NCBI GenBank assembly: GCA_946490455.1
Contig: CAMLXE010000057.1
Span: 1 to 8,697 of the forward strand
Origin: an uncultured Desulfovibrio sp.
Lineage (GTDB): Bacteria; Desulfobacterota; Desulfovibrionia; Desulfovibrionales; Desulfovibrionaceae
DNA length: 8,697 bases
Reading direction: 5' to 3'
A program made the translations under genes and the position numbers. Below, piece after piece: positions 1-6,089 of the stretch (positions within the stretch are counted from its first letter, which is position 1; every line of letters starts with the position of its first letter). Below the pieces are notes generated by a model that saw only the letters and a list, made by a program, of their open reading frames with translations, was not told the origin of the DNA and did not search any database.

Positions 1-543
1 CTTGAGATCATCCCCGGAGACATCATGGAAGACGCCGTGGCCGAATGCGAAAAGACCATGAAAGCCAACGTGGGCAATGTGGGCGAAGCTACGGAAAAAC
101 TGGTCAGGGCCTTTGCAGACATGGGGATTCCACGCGAATCCGTGGAAAAGCGCCTTGGTCACCGCATCGATGCTATTCAACCAGCCCAGATCATCGCCTT
201 TCGCAAGATCTACGCATCCATCAATGATGGCATGAGCGAACCGAAAGACTGGTTTGATCTGCCTGCAAATGACAATCAGGATCCCATTGAGATTACAGGA
301 AAGCCAGCCCCCGAACAGCCTGTCCACACGGCAAAGAACGGAGGCAGAAAACGTGCAGCGGCACCTGCTCCAGCTGATGACGGAAACGGCAACAGCAACG
401 CTCCTGCGGAGACTCAGGTCGCTGATGTCGTGAATACTGCGCCTGTTTCTTCGCCAATCTGCCCCAGAACAGGCGGAAGCGTCTCCGACTGGACATGCTC
501 CGAGTGTGAGGAACGCAATGGCTGTCCTGCGTGGCAACAATAA
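1..543 (+). CDS. C-terminal part of a phage-type protein, probably RecT-like ssDNA-annealing recombinase (5' end outside window)
   Basis: The frame is open from the first base and ends with TAA, so the gene starts upstream and about 180 residues are visible. The first ~80 residues look helical. They carry a stretch beginning RLGHRIDAIQPAQ, followed by RKIYASINDGMS and then DWFD, which resembles the region just after the annealing core in some phage RecT-family proteins. This is family resemblance from memory, not a proven match. A low-complexity Ala/Pro/Asn linker (nt ~290-450) follows. The tail carries four cysteines with spacing C-x11-C-x2-C-x5-C (codons at nt 460, 496, 505, 523), which could bind zinc, and ends GCPAWQQ. 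The neighbours (HU, excisionase-like, integrase) fit a phage recombination module. If it is RecT, it would anneal complementary single strands during phage recombination. Alternative: an unrelated phage accessory protein. Confidence 0.5.
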   Translation, partial: LEIIPGDIMEDAVAECEKTMKANVGNVGEATEKLVRAFADMGIPRESVEKRLGHRIDAIQPAQIIAFRKIYASINDGMSEPKDWFDLPANDNQDPIEITGKPAPEQPVHTAKNGGRKRAAAPAPADDGNGNSNAPAETQVADVVNTAPVSSPICPRTGGSVSDWTCSECEERNGCPAWQQ

Positions 544-580
544 CCGGTCCGCCCTCCTCCGGACTGTCAACCATACAGCC

Positions 581-603
581 TGCCGGGGGCTTCATACCCG
601 GCA
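581..603. repeat. Hairpin-forming inverted repeat between the first gene and the HU gene
   Basis: TGCCGGG at 581-587 and CCCGGCA at 597-603 are perfect 7-bp arms around a 9-nt loop. There is no T-run on either side, so it is not a canonical intrinsic terminator. It sits about 38 nt before the HU start codon and could be a processing site or a weak attenuator. A short GTCCG/CGGAC repeat lies just upstream (about 547-563). Confidence 0.4.
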
Positions 604-641
604 CGGAAAAGCACTGAACAACTACGGGAGGACTCTCCATC

Positions 642-935
642 ATGACCAGAGAAGAATTTATTGAACAGTCGCTGAACAAGGCACGTTCTACCTACGAACG
701 TCCTTTCAATCGTATGGACATGAAGATCGCCCTCTCCTCTCTTTGCGATGTGGCTGCCGCCGAACTTCTGAAAGGAGAGAAAATCCCTCTGCCAGGCCTT
801 GGCAAGCTGAAGGTGAAAGAGAGGGCTGCCCGTACCTGTCGCAACCCCAGAACTGGAGAAGCGATTGCGGTTCCGCCTTCCAGGAAGGCCGTTTTTGCAC
901 CGTGCAAGGATTTCAGGGAATCGTGCAGGGCGTAG
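642..935 (+). CDS. HU/IHF-family DNA-binding protein (element-encoded)
   Basis: This 97-residue protein has the normal HU/IHF length. The N-terminal helical half begins MTREEFIEQSLNKA. The conserved turn into the beta region is visible as LPGLGKLKVKERAAR, then RNPRTGEAI with the Asn-Pro-Arg-Thr-Gly of the DNA-wrapping arm, then a closing VPPSRKAVFAPCKDF where most HU proteins have a KAVPAFKAGK-like end. The family forms dimers that bend DNA and support site-specific recombination, replication and packaging. A strong ribosome site (GGGAGGA, about 626-632) precedes the ATG. The gene sits in one strand-consistent block with an excisionase-like gene and an integrase, so it may serve as the architectural factor for that recombination (inference). 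The C-terminus carries two cysteines, which is uncommon in chromosomal HU. The family is secure; whether it is HU-like or IHF-like is not resolved. Confidence 0.88.
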   Translation: MTREEFIEQSLNKARSTYERPFNRMDMKIALSSLCDVAAAELLKGEKIPLPGLGKLKVKERAARTCRNPRTGEAIAVPPSRKAVFAPCKDFRESCRA

Positions 936-1031
936 GGGAAAAGGGTCCTGAAACGGACAATGCCGTTCAACGCCGGCAGAATCGTTCAGGATGCAGGGAA
1001 AGGACAGCGCGGTGTACCATAAGGAGGACGC

Positions 1032-1328
1032 ATGACGGAGCGTCTCATAGGCAAACGGGAAATAGCGGTCATGTTTGGGACATCCCACAGCGTAGCCGCT
1101 TCCATTCTGGCGGGCAAGGGAGTGTACCCGATCGATCTCGGGGCCGGACGCAGTCACGGGTTGCGCTGGCTGGAATCCGCCGTGCAGCGAGTTGTCCTCG
1201 CCCTGCACGCCGAAGCGCAGCCCAAACCCAAGGAACCCCGCCCCCCACGCGTGCAACCTGTATGCAGGCTCGCGGCAATGAGTGCCGACGACATTCACAG
1301 ATTGACCACAGGCCAATGTGTCCAGTAA
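1032..1328 (+). CDS. Small helix-turn-helix protein, likely excisionase or element regulator
   Basis: This 98-residue protein is preceded by a near-ideal ribosome site (AAGGAGGA, about 1021-1028). The N-terminal half, starting RLIGKREIAVMFG and continuing with TSHSVAASILAGKG, reads as a winged-helix or AlpA/excisionase-type DNA-reading fold. It is followed by a DLGAGRSHGLRW segment that fits the wing, and a helix ESAVQRVV. The C-terminal ~40 residues are proline-rich and basic (PKPKEPRPPR) and probably disordered. It ends 40 nt before the integrase gene on the same strand, the usual place for an excisionase or recombination directionality factor. The role is inferred from size, fold type and position; a phage transcription regulator is equally possible. 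Confidence 0.6.
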   Translation: MTERLIGKREIAVMFGTSHSVAASILAGKGVYPIDLGAGRSHGLRWLESAVQRVVLALHAEAQPKPKEPRPPRVQPVCRLAAMSADDIHRLTTGQCVQ

Positions 1329-1368
1329 CCTGCCACCAGGCGCATTTGGCACATGATGGAGGCAAATC

Positions 1369-2481
1369 ATGGCCATTCGTGAGCGGAAAGGCCGCGCATC
1401 GCCGTGGCAGTGCTACTGGAACAACCCCATTACCGGCAAACGCGAGTGCGCGAATTTTGCAACAAGGCTTGAAGCAGAAAAATACGATTCCCTGATCAAG
1501 CACCGCATCAGGTTTGACAGGGAATCCTTCAAAAAAGGAGAAGAGGAAGGACAGGATACCGACGCCCAGGAAGCCTTGACACTTGAAATGTGCTATCTGG
1601 CATACCTGAAACAAAAGCAGTTCAGCAGAGGGTCAATAGCGTGGCAAATCGGCTCCATGCGCTATCCTCTGCAAAAACTTGGATCGCTCCCTGTCAGGGA
1701 AATCACACGGATGCACCTTGAAGAGCTCAAGGCGGAAATGCTTGCCATGCCGGTCAAGTCGGCCAGTACACGGGGGCGGCTGTCGGTTCTGCGCACGGTT
1801 CTTCGCTGGTGTACGGCACAGGGCTTCATGGATCCTCTGGAGTTTCCCAAACTTCCACCTGCCCAATATGAAAAGTTCATTCCCCCCTCTCCGGAGGAAC
1901 TGGCAGCCATCATGTCTGCAGGTTCACCACACATTGTGCGTGTGGTCGTGCTTGGGGCGCAATGCGGCGTTCGGGTCGGGCCGTCCGAGATGTTCCGGCT
2001 CACATGGCAAGACGTTGATCTTGCGCAAGGACTGTTGCGTGTGCACGGGGCCATGAAAAACCGTAATGCCCCATGGCGTGAAGTCCCTATACGGGCAAGC
2101 CTTTTGCCACTTTTTGCGCAATGGCAACGGGCGGACATGGAGACTGGAGCAACGCACCTTGTCCATTACAGAGGAAAGCCGGTGATGAGCATAAAGCAGT
2201 CGTGGACGCATTCCCTCAAACGTGCAGGGATTATCCGACGTATTCGTCCCTATGACCTGCGCCATGCCTTTGCCACCGAACTGATCGCAAACGGCGTGGA
2301 TATAGGAACGGTCGCGAGGCTCATGGGACACAGTAGCCCGACCATGATTTTGACACACTACCAGTACGTCATGGACGTGCAAAAGAGGGCTGCGGTCGAA
2401 GCGTTGCCGGATATTTTCCATGTGCCCGACTTCATGTGCCCAAAAAGCAAGGCACCTGCCGGGAACAAGCAAGTGCCTTAA
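1369..2481 (+). CDS. Tyrosine-type site-specific integrase
   Basis: This complete 370-residue phage/ICE-type tyrosine recombinase would integrate and excise the element at the neighbouring tRNA gene. Residues 1-60 form a short arm-type DNA-binding domain (RKGRASPWQCYW, then NFATRLEAEKY). Residues ~69-155 are the helical core-binding domain. Residues ~175-355 are the catalytic domain. Visible catalytic residues are Arg202 (in GVRVGPSE), Lys230 on the beta-hairpin (MKNRNAPW), Arg298 in PYDLRHAFAT, His321 in MGHSS and the nucleophile Tyr331 in THYQYV. The first position of the HxxR box is Tyr295 instead of His, a substitution seen in many integrases, so the enzyme is probably active. The start is supported by TGGAGG about 7 nt upstream. 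The last ~11 codons (SKAPAGNKQVP) overlap a tRNA terminator hairpin read on the other strand. The gene reads towards the tRNA and ends 5 nt from its 3' end. Confidence 0.95.
   Translation: MAIRERKGRASPWQCYWNNPITGKRECANFATRLEAEKYDSLIKHRIRFDRESFKKGEEEGQDTDAQEALTLEMCYLAYLKQKQFSRGSIAWQIGSMRYPLQKLGSLPVREITRMHLEELKAEMLAMPVKSASTRGRLSVLRTVLRWCTAQGFMDPLEFPKLPPAQYEKFIPPSPEELAAIMSAGSPHIVRVVVLGAQCGVRVGPSEMFRLTWQDVDLAQGLLRVHGAMKNRNAPWREVPIRASLLPLFAQWQRADMETGATHLVHYRGKPVMSIKQSWTHSLKRAGIIRRIRPYDLRHAFATELIANGVDIGTVARLMGHSSPTMILTHYQYVMDVQKRAAVEALPDIFHVPDFMCPKSKAPAGNKQVP
2442..2479 (-). terminator. Intrinsic terminator of tRNA-Arg, embedded in the 3' end of the integrase gene
   Basis: Read on the minus strand just beyond the tRNA CCA end, AAGGCACTTGC and GCAGGTGCCTT form an 11-bp stem with one G-U pair and a 9-nt loop (2449-2479). 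GC and then TTTTT (2446-2442) follow. This is a good rho-independent terminator for minus-strand transcription of the tRNA. On the plus strand the hairpin is followed by A residues, so it should not terminate the integrase transcript. It coincides with integrase codons 361-370 and the first base of the stop codon region. Confidence 0.8.
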
Positions 2482-2486
2482 AAAAT

Positions 2487-2530
2487 TGGCGCGCCCGGAA
2501 GGAATCGAACCCTCGACCAAGAGCTTAGAA
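2487..2530. other. Probable attachment-site (att) core in the 3' half of tRNA-Arg
   Basis: A tyrosine integrase gene ends 5 nt from the 3' end of an intact tRNA gene, the usual footprint of tRNA-targeted integration. The crossover core should lie between the anticodon loop and the CCA end. The exact limits cannot be set because the opposite end of the element, with the second copy of the core, is outside the window. The 3' boundary shown is therefore nominal. Confidence 0.5.
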
Positions 2531-2563
2531 GGCTCCTGCTCTATCCGACTGAGCTACGGACGC
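2487..2563 (-). tRNA. tRNA-Arg (anticodon UCU)
   Basis: On the minus strand the 77-nt gene folds into a standard cloverleaf. The acceptor arms are GCGTCCG and CGGGCGC (one G-U pair), the D-stem is GCTC/GAGC, the anticodon stem is GGAGC/GCTCT with loop CTTCTAA, and the T-arm is GAGGG-TTCGATT-CCTTC. Discriminator G and an encoded CCA follow. The anticodon TCT reads AGA (and possibly AGG) arginine codons. The 3' end abuts the integrase gene, so this is the probable chromosomal integration target, and its 3' part would be regenerated by the element's att site. A promoter lies just upstream and a terminator just downstream. Confidence 0.96.
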
Positions 2564-2578
2564 GTATTCGCATCGGGA

Positions 2579-2607
2579 AACTTACAAAAACTCATGCGGG
2601 CAGTCAA
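2579..2607 (-). promoter_or_regulatory. Sigma-70-type promoter of tRNA-Arg
   Basis: On the minus strand TTGACT (2607-2602) and TAAGTT (2584-2579) are separated by exactly 17 nt. The expected transcription start is around 2570-2573, a few bases before the mature tRNA 5' end at 2563. The -35 matches 5 of 6 consensus bases; the -10 matches 4 of 6. Confidence 0.7.
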
Positions 2608-2869
2608 GTTTTTTATGAGGTTCCTGTTTGAGGGAATGGCGTCGGAGCGCAGCGCACGGAGATGACTTTTTCCTGTACCGGCATCTGAAATGACCGGGGC
2701 TCTCTGTCTGAAACGGATTCCGGTTTCGATGTGCTTTTCCTCTTTTTTGCGGTCTGATGCACTGAAAGCGTTTTGATAAGGGGCGTTGCGGAAGGAATCA
2801 GAAAAGGGGCAGAAAGCCGTGGTCACGCAATCGATAAGGCTCGAATAGGGGCCTTAAGTCAAAGGGCAC

Positions 2870-2903
2870 AAAAAAGCCCTGTCTTTCTTCTGAAAAACAG
2901 GGC
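2870..2903 (-). terminator. Intrinsic terminator after metQ
   Basis: On the minus strand GCCCTGTTTTTC and GAAAGACAGGGC pair as a 12-bp stem (one G-U) with an AGAA tetraloop, followed by six T residues (2875-2870). It begins 23 nt after the metQ stop and closes the metNIQ operon. The opposite strand has a weaker T-rich tail (CCTTTTCTT), so some bidirectional activity is possible. Confidence 0.92.
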
Positions 2904-2926
2904 CCTTTTCTTATGAACGCCGAGGA

Positions 2927-3736
2927 CTAGTTGGCGGGAACGACAGCGCCGTCGTACTTCTTGTCCATATAGTCCCTGACCTTATCGCTCTTGAGAGCGG
3001 CGGCCAGAGCCTTGAGTTCCGGACGGTTTTCATCGCCGGCCCGGACAGCAAGGATGTTGGCGTAGGTTGTGGCGGCAACGGAGTCGGCAGCTTCAACGGC
3101 CAGGGCGTCCTTCACCTTCAGACCACCCAGAATGGCGTAGTTGCCGTTGATGATGGCGATATCCACATCAGGCAGAGCGCGGACGAGCTGAGCGGCTTCG
3201 ATTTCCTCAATCTTCAGCTTCTTGGGGTTTTCGGCAATATCACGACGGGTTGCGGTCAGACCGGCTCCATCCTTCAGCTTGATGAGGCCTTCGGACTGCA
3301 TGAGCAGAAGGGCTCTGGCTTCGTTGGTGGTGTCATTGGGAACAGCCACGAGAGCGCCGTCCTTCAGATCGGCCATGGACGAGGTCCGGCCGGCATAGAT
3401 GCCGAAGGGTTCATAGTGAACGGCGGCAATGGAAACCAGAGAGGTTCCCTTTTCCTTGTTGAAGTCGTCAAGGTACGGCTTGTGCTGGAAGAAGTTGGCA
3501 TCCAGTTCCTTGCCTTCCAGAGCCATGTTGGGCTGCACGTAATCGGAATATTCGATGATTTTCAGCTCATAGCCCTGCTCTTTCAGCAGTTCACCGGCAA
3601 CTTTGAGAATTTCGGCATGAGGCGTCGGTGACGCGCCTACACGAATCTGGGTGGCTGCCTCGGCCGTCTGAAACGAGCCGGCAACCAGACTCAGGGCCAA
3701 AAGGGCAATGCCGCCAATGGTGCGCAAGGTATGCAT
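2927..3736 (-). CDS. metQ: MetQ-type methionine-binding protein of ABC importer
   Basis: This 269-residue NlpA/MetQ family periplasmic binding protein captures methionine and delivers it to MetI. Residues 1-27 are a signal peptide (basic start, hydrophobic core ALLALSLVAG, then TAEA). The mature part starts near ATQIRVGASPTPHAEIL, the family's N-terminal motif. Later family segments are visible: NFFQHKPYLDDFN, PNDTTNEARALLLMQ and IINGNYAILGGL. The start is set at the ATG at 3736 because GGGGA lies about 7 nt upstream; an in-frame GTG four codons earlier is less likely. Most MetQ homologues are lipoproteins, but here the lipobox position reads VAGS with Ser21 and no cysteine, so cleavage by signal peptidase I at AEA and a soluble periplasmic protein are predicted. 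It is the last gene of metNIQ, 72 nt after metI. The exact ligand (L-Met, D-Met or a related compound) cannot be read from sequence. Confidence 0.93.
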   Translation of the reverse strand: MHTLRTIGGIALLALSLVAGSFQTAEAATQIRVGASPTPHAEILKVAGELLKEQGYELKIIEYSDYVQPNMALEGKELDANFFQHKPYLDDFNKEKGTSLVSIAAVHYEPFGIYAGRTSSMADLKDGALVAVPNDTTNEARALLLMQSEGLIKLKDGAGLTATRRDIAENPKKLKIEEIEAAQLVRALPDVDIAIINGNYAILGGLKVKDALAVEAADSVAATTYANILAVRAGDENRPELKALAAALKSDKVRDYMDKKYDGAVVPAN

Positions 3737-3808
3737 GATATTCCCCACTCGGTTAAGGTTATGCTTGTCCGGTCTGGCAGTGCAGCTTGTCTGCTCTGCT
3801 TCGGCGAA

Positions 3809-4468
3809 TCAGATGCGTCTGTCGCTGCGTCTGGTAGCCCAGTTTCCAAAAGACTGGAAGATCTGAACAATGACAATCAGCAAAACGACGGTCGCGAACA
3901 TGATGTCCGTCTGATACCGGTTATAGCCATACATGATTGCCAGCTTGCCGAGCCCGCCTCCGCCTACGGCGCCGGACATGGCCGAATAGCCGAGGATGGT
4001 GGTCGCGGCAATGGCGCTGCCGTTGATAAGCGAGGGAGTCGCCTCCGGCAGCATCACCTTCCAGATGATCTGCATGGTCGAGGCACCCATGGACTGGGCA
4101 GCTTCGACGACCCCGGGGTCCACTTCAAGCAGCGACGATTCCACAAGCCGGGCCACAAAGGGAGCCGCGGCAATGACCAGCGGCACGACGGTCGCGTTGT
4201 TGCCTATGGTGGTTCCCACAATGATTCTGGTAAGCGGAATCACGGCAATCATCAGAATCAGGAACGGGAAGGAGCGTGTCAGATTCACGAAGACATCCAG
4301 CACGGCATACACCAGAGGACAGGGCTTGATGCCGTCCTGCCTGCAAATAACAAGCACGATTCCCATGATCATGCCAAAGACATAGGCAAAGAAGGTGGAG
4401 AGCAGTGTCATGTACAGGGTATCCACAACACCTTCCAGCAACATTGCCAGGGTATCCTGATCAAACAT
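3809..4468 (-). CDS. metI: MetI-type methionine ABC transporter permease
   Basis: This 219-residue inner-membrane permease has the usual length for MetI. About five hydrophobic segments are visible, roughly residues 18-41, 54-78, 93-110, 145-172 and 185-208. The cytoplasmic coupling motif (EAA loop) is at ~121-140: VEAAQSMGAS, then WKVMLPEA. The family's glycine-rich stretch SGAVGGGGLGKLA follows. Two MetI copies with two MetN copies form the channel that passes methionine from MetQ into the cell. The start codon overlaps the 3' end of metN by 8 bp (ATGTTTGA), and a GGAGGAA ribosome site lies 8 nt upstream inside metN, so translation is probably coupled. Confidence 0.95.
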   Translation of the reverse strand: MFDQDTLAMLLEGVVDTLYMTLLSTFFAYVFGMIMGIVLVICRQDGIKPCPLVYAVLDVFVNLTRSFPFLILMIAVIPLTRIIVGTTIGNNATVVPLVIAAAPFVARLVESSLLEVDPGVVEAAQSMGASTMQIIWKVMLPEATPSLINGSAIAATTILGYSAMSGAVGGGGLGKLAIMYGYNRYQTDIMFATVVLLIVIVQIFQSFGNWATRRSDRRI

Positions 4469-5462
4469 GACTCATTTCCTCCAGCATGAGACCCTTTGCC
4501 TCGGCATAGTCTCTGATTTTTCTGCAAACGGATTCGTCATCGGGCAGCTGGAGTACCATCTGTCCGAAGGCTGTGCCCCCGATGTCACGGGTATCGGCAA
4601 ACATGATGTTGACAGGGCAGCCACAGGCAAGAACAAGATTGCCGATGACAGGTTCAAAGGATGACCGCCCGTTGAAAATGATCCGGTAGAGCCGTTCATG
4701 CGGCATGTTCTGCAGGGCTTCGGGAATCACCAGCTGCCGGGCTTCCTCGGTACGGGGATGGAAGAAGACCTCTTCCACAGCGCCTGTCTCGGCAATTTTT
4801 CCATGACTGATGATGGCAACCTGATTGCAGATCTTTTCAATCACGCTCATTTCGTGCGTGATGATGACCGCGGTAATCCCCAGACGCTGGTTGATGTCCT
4901 TGATCAGCGAAAGAATGGATTCCGTTGTGGCCGGGTCCAGAGCGGAGGTTGCTTCGTCGCAGAGCAGCACATCCGGATTGGTTGCAAGGGCTCTGGCGAT
5001 GGCTACACGCTGCTTCTGTCCGCCGGAAAGCTGGGACGGATAGGAGCGGATTCTGTCCGCCAGTCCCACAAGCTCCAGAAGCTCACAGGCACGGCTGCGA
5101 GCCTTTTCCCTGCTCACGCCGGCAAGCTCGAGGGGAAAACAGACATTTTCCTCTGCCGTTCTCTGCATGAGCAGATTGAACTGCTGAAAGATCATACCCA
5201 TGGAACGCCGGGCCTTGCGCAGTTCCGCCGTACTCAGCCGGCACATGTCCCTGCCCTCAAAGAGGACACTTCCACCTGTGGGACGTTCGAGCATGTTGAT
5301 GCAGCGCACGAGCGTACTCTTGCCGGCGCCACTTTTCCCGATGATACCGAAAATATCGCCTTTCCGAATGCTGAGGTTTATCCCCTGAAGGGCATAGACC
5401 TCCGTATTCTTGTTTCGGAATTTCTTTTCAAGATTGACAATCTCAATAATGGGGTCCGCCAT
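4461..5462 (-). CDS. metN: MetN-type methionine ABC transporter ATPase with NIL domain
   Basis: This 333-residue protein is the ATP-hydrolysing subunit of the MetNIQ importer, working at the cytoplasmic face of the membrane. The Walker A motif is GKSGAGKST (42-50), the Q-loop Gln is 93, the signature LSGGQ is at 145-149, the Walker B motif is VLLCDE (165-170), and the switch His is 203 (IITHEM). Residues ~255-333 form the C-terminal NIL (ACT-like) domain, which in characterised MetN proteins binds methionine and inhibits transport when the cell is replete. This segment ends ESVCRKIRDYAEAKG. The ATG is preceded by a purine-rich AGAGAGG stretch. It is the first gene of the operon, with a promoter just upstream. 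The specificity call rests on the NIL domain together with metI and metQ. Confidence 0.95.
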   Translation of the reverse strand: MADPIIEIVNLEKKFRNKNTEVYALQGINLSIRKGDIFGIIGKSGAGKSTLVRCINMLERPTGGSVLFEGRDMCRLSTAELRKARRSMGMIFQQFNLLMQRTAEENVCFPLELAGVSREKARSRACELLELVGLADRIRSYPSQLSGGQKQRVAIARALATNPDVLLCDEATSALDPATTESILSLIKDINQRLGITAVIITHEMSVIEKICNQVAIISHGKIAETGAVEEVFFHPRTEEARQLVIPEALQNMPHERLYRIIFNGRSSFEPVIGNLVLACGCPVNIMFADTRDIGGTAFGQMVLQLPDDESVCRKIRDYAEAKGLMLEEMSHV

Positions 5463-5497
5463 CCGTACCTCTCTCCTCTCCTCATTTCTACCCGGTC

Positions 5498-5526
5498 AAC
5501 ATAGTAGCGGCAGCCCTTGCCGTCAA
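5498..5526 (-). promoter_or_regulatory. Putative metN promoter with operator-like palindrome in its spacer
   Basis: On the minus strand TTGACG (5526-5521) and TATGTT (5503-5498) are spaced 17 nt apart. The resulting leader would be only about 30 nt, too short for a riboswitch. A perfect inverted repeat, CGGCA-N5-TGCCG (5508-5522), occupies the spacer between the two boxes, a natural place for a repressor to bind. Which regulator would bind is unknown. Confidence 0.5.
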
Positions 5527-5941
5527 ATGAAAGATTGGCCATACACAGAAACAGGAGCCGGATCATGCGCAAAAGAGCCATTCCGGGATGTTTGCCGTTC
5601 TCTCCGGCCCGGAATGGCCGGAAGGCAGGTCTTCTCCTCGCTCTGCCCTGCCGGAATGAATCCTCAGGAAGAGTCTCCCCGGCCACCTTCTGAAACATAT
5701 GCCGCAATGGAGCGTTTTCGCAGACGTCAGGCTATTGAAAGCCTTATCTGCGGCACCGGCAGAACACTTTCCCGTGCGCCTCAAGGCGTTCCGCGACCGA
5801 GCAGAAAGGGAAATCCTCCTGTCGGCCACCGTTCTGTCCAGCAACCCATGACGTTATGGATACCAGCAGGCGGAATGTACGGCGGCGTTCCCGTTCTGGC
5901 AGAAGCATTCCGTGCAGGAACCCTGCCGCAGTGCGGAATCC

Positions 5942-6029
5942 CCAACGTCCCGCAGGCCCGGCAGTCTCTACTTTGGGATAGAATGCTAAGAAAAATCTAT
6001 ACCAAAGTCCCGCAGGCCCGGCAGCCTCT
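5942..6029. repeat. Pair of 28-nt direct repeats spaced exactly 60 bp
   Basis: Copies at 5942-5969 and 6002-6029 match at 26 of 28 positions and share the core GTCCCGCAGGCCCGGCAG. Only two copies are present in the window. A 13-bp imperfect inverted repeat lies between them and its right arm overlaps the second copy. Confidence 0.85.
5970..6008. repeat. Imperfect inverted repeat (13-bp arms) between the two direct repeats
   Basis: ACTTTGGGATAGA (5970-5982) and TCTATACCAAAGT (5996-6008) pair with one mismatch around a 13-nt, A-rich loop. It is AT-richer than its surroundings. It could be a protein-binding site, an RNA hairpin, or the remnant of a small insertion. There is no adjacent T-run on either strand to make it a terminator. 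Confidence 0.75.
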
Positions 6030-6075
6030 CCGAAACAGAGCTTCCACCTGGAAGCGCTCCATAAAAACCGTCTGC

Positions 6076-6089
6076 CCTGTCCGGACAGG
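6076..6089. repeat. Perfect 14-bp palindrome downstream of smpB
   Basis: CCTGTCCGGACAGG is self-complementary over its full length. On the minus strand it lies about 40 nt after the smpB stop and is followed 8 nt later by five T residues (6067-6063). It may contribute to transcript termination or serve as a dimeric protein's binding site. Confidence 0.5.

Larger units (their letters stand above)
2564..2926. other. Intergenic region between tRNA-Arg and metQ
   Basis: About 360 bp without a convincing gene. The left end holds the tRNA promoter and the right end holds the metQ terminator. Between them I see only a 6-bp inverted repeat, TAAGGC/GCCTTA (2835-2840 and 2851-2856, 10-nt loop), without a T-run. 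Short open frames here have no start signal or recognisable protein features. The middle part (about 2620-2830) holds nothing I can name. Confidence 0.6.

Noticed and set aside
567..1376. Long minus-strand frame opposite the HU and excisionase-like genes.
   Set aside because: It is antisense to two genes with good ribosome sites and clear family features, and has no recognisable domain itself.
2554..2826. Minus-strand frame of 90 codons between tRNA-Arg and metQ.
   Set aside because: It runs into the tRNA gene and its promoter, and shows no family features or good start signal.
3731..4489. Long plus-strand frame opposite metI.
   Set aside because: His/Gly/Asp-rich shadow of the hydrophobic metI codons; metI is unmistakable on the other strand.
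5463..5497. SAM or methionine riboswitch in the metN leader.
   Set aside because: The predicted leader is only about 30 nt and contains a purine-rich ribosome site, leaving no room for an aptamer.
5942..6029. CRISPR array.
   Set aside because: Only two repeat copies, and the 32-bp interval is mostly a palindrome that overlaps the second copy; no cas genes nearby.
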